A DNA stretch of 64,000 nt. Origin: Pithys albifrons albifrons (Eukaryota > Chordata > Aves > Passeriformes > Thamnophilidae). Position numbers and translations under genes: made by a program. Shown in pieces: positions 50,111 to 60,949 of the stretch (its first letter is position 1; each line of letters begins with the position of its first letter). The stretch spans positions 9,570,806 through 9,634,805 of the forward strand of contig NC_092479.1 of NCBI RefSeq assembly GCF_047495875.1. The letters run 5' to 3'. Under the pieces are notes generated by a model. It worked only from the letters and a program-made list of their open reading frames with translations. It was not told the origin of the DNA and made no database searches.

Positions 50111-51902
50111 CCTGAGAGCCAAAGGCTGCCGCCTTTTCCCTGGGCGCAAAGCTCGACGGCGCGGGCCACGTGCAGGTCCGGGAAAGTGCCATTTTTCAGC
50201 CCAGAATTCCGGACGGACGAAGATTCCTGCCAGGAAAAAAGGGCCAGGACAGAAAGCCATTGCTCCTTTTCTAGGGTCAATAGGGCCCCATCATTGGCAC
50301 CTGAGAGCCAAAGGCTGCCGCCTTTTCCCTGGGCGCAAAGCTCGACGGCGCGGGCCACGTGCAGGTCCGGGAAAGTGCCATTTTTCAGCCCAGAATTCCG
50401 GACGGACGAAGATTCCTGCCAGGAAAAAAGGGCCAGGACAGAAAGCGATTGCTCCTTTTCTAGGGTCAATAGGGCCCCATCATTGGCACCTGAGAGCCAA
50501 AGGCTGCCGCCTTTTCCCTGGGCGCAAAGCTCGACGGCGCGGGCCACGTGCAGGTCCGGGAAAGTGCCATTTTTCATCCCGGAATTCCGGACGGACAAAG
50601 ATTCCTGCCAGGAAAAAAGGGCCAGGGCAGAAAGCGATTGCTCCTTTTCTAGGGTCAATAGGGCCCCATCATTGGCACCTGAGAGCCAAAGGCTGCCGCC
50701 TTTTCCCTGGGCGCAAAGCTCGACGGCGCGGGCCACGTGCAGGTCCGGGAAAGTGCCATTTTTCAGCCCAGAATTCCGGACGGACGAAGATTGCTGCCAG
50801 GAAAAAAGGGCCAGGACAGAAAGCCATTGCTCCTTTTCTAGGGTCAATAGGGCCCCATCATTGGCACGTGAGAGCCAAAGGCTGCCGCCTTTTCCCTGGG
50901 CGCAAAGCTCGACGGCGCGGGCCACGTGCAGGTCCGGGAAAGTGCCATTTTTCAGCCCAGAATTCCGGACGGACGAAGATTGCTGCCAGGAAAAAAGGGC
51001 CAGGACAGAAAGCCATTGCTCCTTTTCTAGGGTCAATAGGGCCCCATCGTTGGCACCTGAGAGCCAAAGGCTGCCGCCTTTTCCCTGGGCGCAAAGCTCG
51101 ACGGCGCGTGCCACGTGCAGGTCCGGGAAAGTGCCATTTTTCAGCCCAGAATTCCGGACGGACGAAGATTCCTGCCAGGAAAAAAGGGCCAGGACAGAAA
51201 GCCATTGCTCCTTTTCTAGGGTCAATAGGGCCCCATCATTGGCACCTGAGAGCCAAAGGCTGCCGCCTTTTCCCTGGGCGCAAAGCTCGACGGCGCGGGC
51301 CACGTGCAGGTCCGGGAAAGTGCCATTTTTCAGCCCAGAATTCCGGACGGACGAAGATTGCTGCCAGGAAAAAAGGGCCAGGACAGAAAGCCATTGCTCC
51401 TTTTCTAGGGTCAATAGGGCCCCATCATTGGCACCTGAGAGCCAAAGGCTGCCGCCTTTTCCCTGAGCGCAAAGCTCGACGGCGCGGGCCACGTGCAGGT
51501 CCGGGAAAGTGCCATTTTTCAGCCCAGAATTCCGGATGGACGAAGATTGCTGCCAGGAAAAAAGGGCCAGGACAGAAAGCGATTGCTCCTTTTCTAGGGT
51601 CAATAGGGCCCCATCATTGGCACCTGAGAGCCAAAGGCTGCCGTCTTTTCCCTGGGCGCAAAGCTCGACGGCGCGGGCCACGTGCAGGTCCGGGAAAGTG
51701 CCATTTTTCAGCCCAGAATTCCGGACGGACGAAGATTGCTGCCAGGAAAAAAGGGCCAGGACAGAAAGCGATTGCTCCTTTTCTAGGGTCAATAGGGCCC
51801 CATCATTGGCACCTGAGAGCCAAAGGCTGCCGCCTTTTCCCTGGGCGCAAAGCTCGACGGCGCGGGCCACGTGCAGGTCCGGGAAAGTGCCATTTTTCAG
51901 CC
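49635..51902 (+). repeat. 12-unit (2,268-bp) tandem block, copy 1
   Basis: Variant order: CAGCCTAGAA (49,635), CCAACATTGG (49,912), GAAAAGAGG (50,050), a run of TTCCTGCC units, CCGGAATTCCGG (50,579-50,590), extra CACGTG (50,865-50,870), CATCGTTGG with GCGCGTGCC (51,049 and 51,109), CCCTGAGC (about 51,464), GGATGGAC (about 51,535) and GCCGTCTTTT (51,644). The second copy follows directly. Confidence 0.87.
50579..50590 (+). other. 12-bp perfect palindrome CCGGAATTCCGG
   Basis: A118G extends the usual EcoRI core to a 12-bp perfect palindrome. The same unit haplotype (palindrome plus GACAAAG, TTCCTGCC and CAGGGCAG) recurs at 52,847-52,858 and 63,620-63,631, at exact multiples of 189. It marks descent of three units from one ancestor. 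Confidence 0.8.
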
Positions 51903-54170
51903 TAGAATTCCGGACGGACGAAGATTGCTGCCAGGAAAAAAGGGCCAGGACAGAAAGCCATTGCTCCTTTTCTAGGGTCAATAGGGCCCCATCATTGGCA
52001 CCTGAGAGCCAAAGGCTGCCGCCTTTTCCCTGGGCGCAAAGCTCGACGGCGCGGGCCACGTGCAGGTCCGGGAAAGTGCCATTTTTCAGCCCAGAATTCC
52101 GGACGGACGAAGATTGCTGCCAGGAAAAAAGGGCCAGGACAGAAAGCGATTGCTCCTTTTCTAGGGTCAATAGGGCCCCAACATTGGCACCTGAGAGCCA
52201 AAGGCTGCCGCCTTTTCCCTGGGCGCAAAGCTCGACGGCGCGGGCCACGTGCAGGTCCGGGAAAGTGCCATTTTTCAGCCCAGAATTCCGGACGGACGAA
52301 GATTCCTGCCAGGAAAAGAGGGCCAGGACAGAAAGCCATTGCTCCTTTTCTAGGGTCAATAGGGCCCCATCATTGGCACCTGAGAGCCAAAGGCTGCCGC
52401 CTTTTCCCTGGGCGCAAAGCTCGACGGCGCGGGCCACGTGCAGGTCCGGGAAAGTGCCATTTTTCAGCCCAGAATTCCGGACGGACGAAGATTGCTGCCA
52501 GGAAAAAAGGGCCAGGACAGAAAGCCATTGCTCCTTTTCTAGGGTCAATAGGGCCCCATCATTGGCACCTGAGAGCCAAAGGCTGCCGCCTTTTCCCTGG
52601 GCGCAAAGCTCGACGGCGCGGGCCACGTGCAGGTCCGGGAAAGTGCCATTTTTCAGCCCAGAATTCCGGACGGACGAAGATTCCTGCCAGGAAAAAAGGG
52701 CCAGGACAGAAAGCCATTGCTCCTTTTCTAGGGTCAATAGGGCCCCATCATTGGCACCTGAGAGCCAAAGGCTGCCGCCTTTTCCCTGGGCGCAAAGCTC
52801 GACGGCGCGGGCCACGTGCAGGTCCGGGAAAGTGCCATTTTTCAGCCCGGAATTCCGGACGGACAAAGATTCCTGCCAGGAAAAAAGGGCCAGGGCAGAA
52901 AGCGATTGCTCCTTTTCTAGGGTCAATAGGGCCCCATCATTGGCACCTGAGAGCCAAAGGCTGCCGCCTTTTCCCTGGGCGCAAAGCTCGACGGCGCGGG
53001 CCACGTGCAGGTCCGGGAAAGTGCCATTTTTCAGCCCAGAATTCCGGACGGACGAAGATTCCTGCCAGGAAAAAAGGGCCAGGACAGAAAGCCATTGCTC
53101 CTTTTCTAGGGTCAATAGGGCCCCATCATTGGCACGTGAGAGCCAAAGGCTGCCGCCTTTTCCCTGGGCGCAAAGCTCGACGGCGCGGGCCACGTGCAGG
53201 TCCGGGAAAGTGCCATTTTTCAGCCCAGAATTCCGGACGGACGAAGATTCCTGCCAGGAAAAAAGGGCCAGGACAGAAAGCCATTGCTCCTTTTCTAGGG
53301 TCAATAGGGCCCCATCGTTGGCACCTGAGAGCCAAAGGCTGCCGCCTTTTCCCTGGGCGCAAAGCTCGACGGCGCGTGCCACGTGCAGGTCCGGGAAAGT
53401 GCCATTTTTCAGCCCAGAATTCCGGACGGACGAAGATTCCTGCCAGGAAAAAAGGGCCAGGACAGAAAGCCATTGCTCCTTTTCTAGGGTCAATAGGGCC
53501 CCATCATTGGCACCTGAGAGCCAAAGGCTGCCGCCTTTTCCCTGGGCGCAAAGCTCGACGGCGCGGGCCACGTGCAGGTCCGGGAAAGTGCCATTTTTCA
53601 GCCCAGAATTCCGGACGGACGAAGATTGCTGCCAGGAAAAAAGGGCCAGGACAGAAAGCGATTGCTCCTTTTCTAAAGTCAATAGGGCCCCATCATTGGC
53701 ACCTGAGAGCCAAAGGCTGCCGCCTTTTCCCTGAGCGCAAAGCTCGACGGCGCGGGCCACGTGCAGGTCCGGGAAAGTGCCATTTTTCAGCCCAGAATTC
53801 CGGATGGACGAAGATTGCTGCCAGGAAAAAAGGGCCAGGACAGAAAGCGATTGCTCCTTTTCTAGGGTCAATAGGGCCCCATCATTGGCACCTGAGAGCC
53901 AAAGGCTGCCGTCTTTTCCCTGGGCGCAAAGCTCGACGGCGCGGGCCACGTGCAGGTCCGGGAAAGTGCCATTTTTCAGCCCAGAATTCCGGACGGACGA
54001 AGATTGCTGCCAGGAAAAAAGGGCCAGGACAGAAAGCGATTGCTCCTTTTCTAGGGTCAATAGGGCCCCATCATTGGCACCTGAGAGCCAAAGGCTGCCG
54101 CCTTTTCCCTGGGCGCAAAGCTCGACGGCGCGGGCCACGTGCAGGTCCGGGAAAGTGCCATTTTTCAGCC
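51903..54170 (+). repeat. 12-unit (2,268-bp) tandem block, copy 2
   Basis: Immediate tandem partner of the preceding block. Each landmark recurs at +2,268 bp: 51,903, 52,180, 52,318, 52,847-52,858, 53,133-53,138, 53,317 and 53,377, about 53,732, about 53,803 and 53,912. Small differences include CATCCC in copy 1 against CAGCCC here just before the long palindrome, and TCTAAAGTC near 53,676 only here. The third copy that would start at 54,171 lacks the CAGCCTAGAA mark, so the tandem ends. Confidence 0.87.
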
Positions 54171-56600
54171 CAGAATTCCGGACGGACGAAGATTGCTGCC
54201 AGGAAAAGAGGGCCAGGACAGAAAGCCATTGCTCCTTTTCTAGGGTCAATAGGGCCCCATCATTGGCACCTGAGAGCCAAAGGCTGCCGCCTTTTCCCTG
54301 GGCGCAAAGCTCGACGGCGCGGGCCACGTGCAGGTCCGGGAAAGTGCCATTATTCAGCCCAGAATTCCGGACGGACGAAGATTGCTGCCAGGAAAAAAGG
54401 GCCAGGACAGAAAGCCATTGCTCCTTTTCTAGGGTCAATAGGGCCCCATCATTGGCACCTGAGAGCCAAAGGCTGCCGCCTTTTCCCTGGGCGCAAAGCT
54501 CGACGGCGCGGGCCACGTGCAGGTCCGGGAAAGTGCCATTTTTCAGCCCAGAATTCCGGACGGACGAAGATTCCTGCCAGGAAAAAAGGGCCAGGACAGA
54601 AAGCCATTGCTCCTTTTCTAGGGTCAATAGGGCCCCATCATTGGCACCTGAGAGCCAAAGGCTGCCGCCTTTTCCCTGGGCGCAAAGCTCGACGGCGCGG
54701 GCCACGTGCAGGTCCGGGAAAGTGCCATTTTTCAGCCCAGAATTCCGGACGGACGAAGATTGCTGCCGGGAAAAAAGGGCCAGGACAGAAAGCCATTGCT
54801 CCTTTTCTAGGGTCAATAGGGCCCCATCATTGGCACCTGAGAGCCAAAGGCTGCCGCCTTTTCCCTGGGCGCAAAGCTCGACGGCGCGGGCCACGTGCAG
54901 GTCCGGGAAAGTGCCATTTTTCAGCCCAGAATTGCGGACGGACGAAGATTGCTGCCAGGAAAAAAGGGCCAGGACAGAAAGCGATTGCTCCTTTTCTAGG
55001 GTCAATAGGGCCCCATCATTGGCACCTGAGAGCCAAAGGCTGCCGCCTTTTCCCTGGGCGCAAAGCTCGACGGCGCGGGCCACGTGCAGGTCCGGGAAAG
55101 TGCCATTTTTCAGCCCAGAATTCCGGACGGACGAAGATTGCTGCCAGGAAAAAAGGGCCAGGACAGAAAGCCATTGCTCCTTTTCTAGGGTCAATAGGGC
55201 CCCATCATTGGCACCTGAGAGCCAAAGGCTGCCGCCTTTTCCCTGGGCGCAAAGCTCGACGGCGCGGGCCACGTGCAGGTCCGGGAAAGTGCCATTTTTC
55301 AGCCCAGAATTCCGGACGGACGAAGATTGCTGCCAGGAAAAAAGGGCCAGGACAGAAAGCGATTGCTCCTTTTCTAGGGTCAATAGGGCCCCATCATTGG
55401 CACCTGAGAGCCAAAGGCTGCCGCCTTTTCCCTGGGCGCAAAGCTCGACGGCGCGGGCCACGTGCAGGTCCGGGAAAGTGCCATTTTTCAGCCCAGAATT
55501 CCGGACGGACGAAGATTGCTGCCAGGAAAAAAGGGCCAGGACAGAAAGCGATTGCTCCTTTTCTAGGGTCAATAGGGCCCCATCATTGGCACCTGAGAGC
55601 CAAAGGCTGCCGCCTTTTCCCTGGGCGCAAAGCTCGACGGCGCGGGCCACGTGCAGGTCCGGGAAAGTGCCATTTTTCAGCCCAGAATTCCGGACGGACG
55701 AAGATTGCTGCCAGGAAAAAAGGGCCAGGAGAGAAAGCCATTGCTCCTTTTCTAGGGTCAATAGGGCCCCATCATTGGCACCTGAGAGCCAAAGGCTGCC
55801 GCCTTTTCCCTGGGCGCAAAGCTCGACGGCGCGGGCCACGTGCAGGTCCGGGAAAGTGCCATTTTTCAGCCCAGAATTCCGGACGGACGAAGATTGCTGC
55901 CAGGAAAAAAGGGCCAGGACAGAAAGCGATTGCTCCTTTTCTAGGGTCAATAGGGCCCCATCATTGGCACCTGAGAGCCAAAGGCTGCCGCCTTTTCCCT
56001 GGGCGCAAAGCTCGACGGCGCGGGCCACGTGCAGGTCCGGGAAAGTGCCATTTTTCAGCCCAGAATTCCGGACGGACGAAGATTGCTGCCAGGAAAAAAG
56101 GGCCAGGACAGAAAGCGATTGCTCCTTTTCTAGGGTCAATAGGGCCCCATCATTGGCACCTGAGAGCCAAAGGCTGCCGCCTTTTCCCTGGGCACAAAGC
56201 TCGACGGCGCGGGCCACGTGCAGGTCCGGGAAAGTGCCATTTTTCAGCCCAGAATTCCGGACGGACGAAGATTGCTGCCAGGAAAAAAGGGCCAGGACAG
56301 AAAGCGATTGCTCCTTTTCTAGGGTCAATAGGGCCCCATCATTGGCACCTGAGAGCCAAAGGCTGCCGTCTTTTCCCTGGGCGCAAAGCTCGACGGCGCG
56401 GGCCACGTGCAGGTCCGGGAAAGTGCCATTTTTCAGCCTAGAATTCCGGACGGACGAAGATTGCTGCCAGGAAAAAAGGGCCAGGACAGAAAGCCATTGC
56501 TCCTTTTCTAGGGTCAATAGGGCCCCATCATTGGCACCTGAGAGCCAAAGGCTGCCGCCTTTTCCCTGGGCGCAAAGCTCGACGGCGCGGGCCACGTGCA
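54171..56600 (+). repeat. Array stretch without a detected partner
   Basis: About 13 ordinary units between two duplicated blocks. Notable single units: GAAAAGAGG with TTGCTGCC (54,208), CATTATTC (near 54,353, the only one outside the first 23 kb that I saw), AATTGCGG (near 54,934), AGGAGAGAAAG (near 55,730), and GCCGTCTTTT with CAGCCTAGAA (about 56,368-56,439). No higher-order period is evident by eye. Confidence 0.6.
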
Positions 56601-59060
56601 GGTCCGGGAAAGTGCCATTTTTCAGCCCAGAATTCTGGACGGACGAAGATTCCTGCCAGGAAAAAAGGGCCAGGACAGAAAGCCATTGCTCCTTTTCTAG
56701 GGTCAATAGGGCCCCATCATTGGCACCTGAGAGCCAAAGGCTGCCGCCTTTTCCCTGGGCGCAAAGCTCGACGGCGCGGGCCACGTGCAGGTCCGGGAAA
56801 GTGCCATTTTTCAGCCCAGAATTCCGGACGGACGAATATTGCTGCCGGGAAAAAAGGGCCAGGACAGAAAGCGATTGCTCCTTTTCTAGGGTCAATAGGG
56901 CCCCATCATTGGCACCTGAGAGCCAAAGGCTGCCGCCTTTTCCCTGGGCGCAAAGCTCGACGGCGCGGGCCACGTGCAGGTCCGGGAACGTGCCATTTTT
57001 CAGCCCAGAATTCCGGACGGACGAAGATTGCTGCCGGGAAAAAAGGGCCAGGACAGAAAGCCATTGCTCCTTTTCTAGGGTCAATAGGGCCCCATCATTG
57101 GCACCTGAGAGCCAAAGGCTGCCGCCTTTTCCCTGGGCGCAAAGCTCGACGGCGCGGGCCACGTGCAGGTCCGGGAAAGTGCCATTTTTCAGCCCAGAAT
57201 TCCGGACGGACGAAGATTGCTGCCAGGAAAAAAGGGCCAGGACAGAAAGCCATTGCTCCTTTTCTAGGGTCAATAGGGCCCCATCATTGGCACCTGAGAG
57301 CCAAAGGCTGCCGCCTTTTCCCTGGGCGCAAAGCTCGACGGCGCGGGCCACGTGCAGGTCCGGGAAAGTGCCATTTTTCAGCCCAGAATTCCGGACGGAC
57401 GAAGATTGCTGCCAGGAAAAAAGGGCCAGGACAGAAAGCCATTGCTCCTTTTCTAGGGTCAATAGGGCCCCATCGTTGGCACCTGAGAGCCAAAGGCTGC
57501 CGCCTTTTCCCTGGGCGCAAAGCTCGACGGCGCGTGCCACGTGCAGGTCCGGGAAAGTGCCATTTTTCAGCCCAGAATTCCGGACGGACGAAGATTCCTG
57601 CCAGGAAAAAAGGGCCAGGACAGAAAGCCATTGCTCCTTTTCTAGGGTCAATAGGGCCCCATCATTGGCACCTGAGAGCCAAAGGCTGCCGCCTTTTCCC
57701 TGGGCGCAAAGCTCGACGGCGCGGGCCACGTGCAGGTCCGGGAAAGTGCCATTTTTCAGCCCAGAATTCCGGACGGACGAAGATTGCTGCCAGGAAAAAA
57801 AGGCCAGGACAGAAAGCCATTGCTCCTTTTCTAGGGTCAATAGGGCCCCATCATTGGCACCTGAGAGCCAAAGGCTGCCACCTTTTCCCTGGGCGCAAAG
57901 CTCGACGGCGCGGGCCACGTGCAGGTCCGGGAAAGTGCCATTTTTCAGCCCAGAATTCCGGACGGACGAAGATTGCTGCCAGGAAAAAAGGGCCAGGACA
58001 GAAAGCGATTGCTCCTTTTCTAGGGTCAATAGGGCCCCATCATTGGCACCTGAGAGCCAAAGGCTGCCGTCTTTTCCCTGGGCGCAAAGCTCGACGGCGC
58101 GGGCCACGTGCAGGTCCGGGAAAGTGCCATTTTTCAGCCTAGAATTCCGGACGGACGAAGATTGCTGCCAGGAAAAAAGGGCCAGGACAGAAAGCCATTG
58201 CTCCTTTTCTAGGGTCAATAGGGCCCCATCATTGGCACCTGAGAGCCAAAGGCTGCCGCCTTTTCCCTGGGCGCAAAGCTCGACGGCGCGGGCCACGTGC
58301 AGGTCCGGGAAAGTGCCATTTTTCAGCCCAGAATTCCGGACGGACGAAGATTGCTGCCAGGAAAAAAGGGCCAGGACAGAAAGCGATTGCTCCTTTTCTA
58401 GGGTCAATAGGGCCCCATCATTGGCACCTGAGAGCCAAAGGCTGCCGCCTTTTCCCTGGGCGCAAAGCTCGACGGCGCGGGCCACGTGCAGGTCCGGGAA
58501 AGTGCCATTTTTCAGCCCAGAATTCCGGACGGACGAAGATTCCTGCCAGGAAAAAAGGGCCAGGACAGAAAGCCATTGCTCCTTTTCTAGGGTCAATAGG
58601 GCCCCATCATTGGCACCTGAGAGCCAAAGGCTGCCGCCTTTTCCCTGGGCGCAAAGCTCGACGGCGCGGGCCACGTGCAGGTCCGGGAAAGTGCCATTTT
58701 TCAGCCCAGAATTCTGGACGGACGAAGATTCCTGCCAGGAAAAAAGGGCCAGGACAGAAAGCCATTGCTCCTTTTCTAGGGTCAATAGGGCCCCATCATT
58801 GGCACCTGAGAGCCAAAGGCTGCCGCCTTTTCCCTGGGCGCAAAGCTCGACGGCGCGGGCCACGTGCAGGTCCGGGAAAGTGCCATTTTTCAGCCCAGAA
58901 TTCCAGACGGACGAAGATTGCTGCCGGGAAAACAGGGCCAGGACAGAAAGCGATTGCTCCTTTTCTAGGGTCAATAGGGCCCCATCATTGGCACCTGAGA
59001 GCCAAAGGCTGCCGCCTTTTCCCTGGGCGCAAAGCTCGACGGCGCGGGCCACGTGCAGGT
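56600..59060 (+). repeat. 23-unit-offset duplication, copy 1
   Basis: Landmarks: AATTCTGG (about 56,636), GAATATTGC (56,834), GGGAACGTGCC (about 56,986), CATCGTTGG plus GCGCGTGCC (57,475 and 57,535), AAAAAAAGGCC (about 57,793), GCCGTCTTTT with CAGCCTAGAA (about 58,070-58,140), and CCAGACGG with GAAAACAGG (58,905-58,935). All recur 4,347 bp downstream. Confidence 0.87.
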
Positions 59061-60949
59061 CCGGGAAAGTGCCATTTTTCAGCCCAGAATTCCGGACGGA
59101 CGAAGATTGCTGCCAGGAAAAAAGGGCCAGGACAGAAAGCCATTGCTCCTTTTCTAGGGTCAATAGGGCCCCATCATTGGCACCTGAGAGCCAAAGGCTG
59201 CCGCCTTTTCCCTGGGCGCAAAGCTCGACGGCGCGGGCCACGTGCAGGTCCGGGAAAGTGCCATTTTTCAGCCCAGAATTCCGGACGGACGAAGATTCCT
59301 GCCAGGAAAAGAGGGCCAGGACAGAAAGCCATTGCTCCTTTTCTAGGGTCAATAGGGCCCCATCATTGGCACCTGAGAGCCAAAGGCTGCCGCCTTTTCC
59401 CTGGGCGCAAAGCTCGACGGCGCGGGCCACGTGCAGGTCCGGGAAAGTGCCATTTTTCAGCCCAGAATTCCGGACGGACGAAGATTGCTGCCAGGAAAAA
59501 AGGGCCAGGACAGAAAGCGATTGCTCCTTTTCTAGGGTCAATAGGGCCCCATCATTGGCACCTGAGAGCCAAAGGCTGCCGCCTTTTCCCTGGGCGCAAA
59601 GCTCGACGGCGCGGGCCACGTGCAGGTCCGGGAAAGTGCCATTTTTCAGCCCAGAATTCCGGACGGACGAAGATTGCTGCCAGGAAAAAAGGGCCAGGAC
59701 AGAAAGCGATTGCTCCTTTTCTAGGGTCAATAGGGCCCCATCATTGGCACCTGAGAGCCAAAGGCTGCCGCCTTTTCCCTGGGCGCAAAGCTCGACGGCG
59801 CGGGCCACGTGCAGGTCCGGGAAAGTGCCATTTTTCAGCCCAGAATTCCGGACGGACGAAGATTGCTGCCAGGAAAAAAGGGCCAGGACAGAAAGCGATT
59901 GCTCCTTTTCTAGGGTCAATAGGGCCCCATCATTGGCACCTGAGAGCCAAAGGCTGCCGCCTTTTCCCTGGGCGCAAAGCTCGACGGCGCGGGCCACGTG
60001 CAGGTCCGGGAAAGTGCCATTTTTCAGCCCAGAATTCCGGACGGACGAAGATTGCTGCCAGGAAAAAAGGGCCAGGACAGAAAGCGATTGCTCCTTTTCT
60101 AGGGTCAATAGGGCCCCATCATTGGCACCTGAGAGCCAAAGGCTGCCGCCTTTTCCCTGGGCGCAAAGCTCGACGGCGCGGGCCACGTGCAGGTCCGGGA
60201 AAGTGCCATTTTTCAGCCCAGAATTCCGGACGGACGAAGATTGCTGCCAGGAAAAAAGGGCCAGGACAGAAAGCGATTGCTCCTTTTCTAGGGTCAATAG
60301 GGCCCCATCATTGGCACCTGAGAGCCAAAGGCTGCCGCCTTTTCCCTGGGCGCAAAGCTCGACGGCGCGGGCCACGTGCAGGTCCGGGAAAGTGCCATTT
60401 TTCAGCCTAGAATTCCGGACGGACGAAGATTGCTGCCAGGAAAAAAGGGCCAGGACAGAAAGCGATTGCTCCTTTTCTAGGGTCAATAGGGCCCCATCAT
60501 TGGCACCTGAGAGCCAAAGGCTGCCGCCTTTTCCCTGGGCGCAAAGCTCGACGGCGCGGGCCACGTGCAGGTCCGGGAAAGTGCCATTTTTCAGCCCAGA
60601 ATTCCGGACGGACGAAGATTGCTGCCAGGAAAAAAGGGCCAGGACAGAAAGCGATTGCTCCTTTTCTAGGGTCAATAGGGCCCCATCATTGGCACCTGAG
60701 AGCCAAAGGCTGCCGCCTTTTCCCTGGGCGCAAAGCTCGACGGCGCGGGCCACGTGCAGGTCCGGGAAAGTGCCATTTTTCAGCCCAGAATTCCGGACGG
60801 ACGAAGATTCCTGCCAGGAAAAGAGGGCCAGGACAGAAAGCCATTGCTCCTTTTCTAGGGTCAATAGGGCCCCATCATTGGCACCTGAGAGCCAAAGGCT
60901 GCCGCCTTTTCCCTGGGCGCAAAGCTCGACGGCGCGGGCCACGTGCAGG

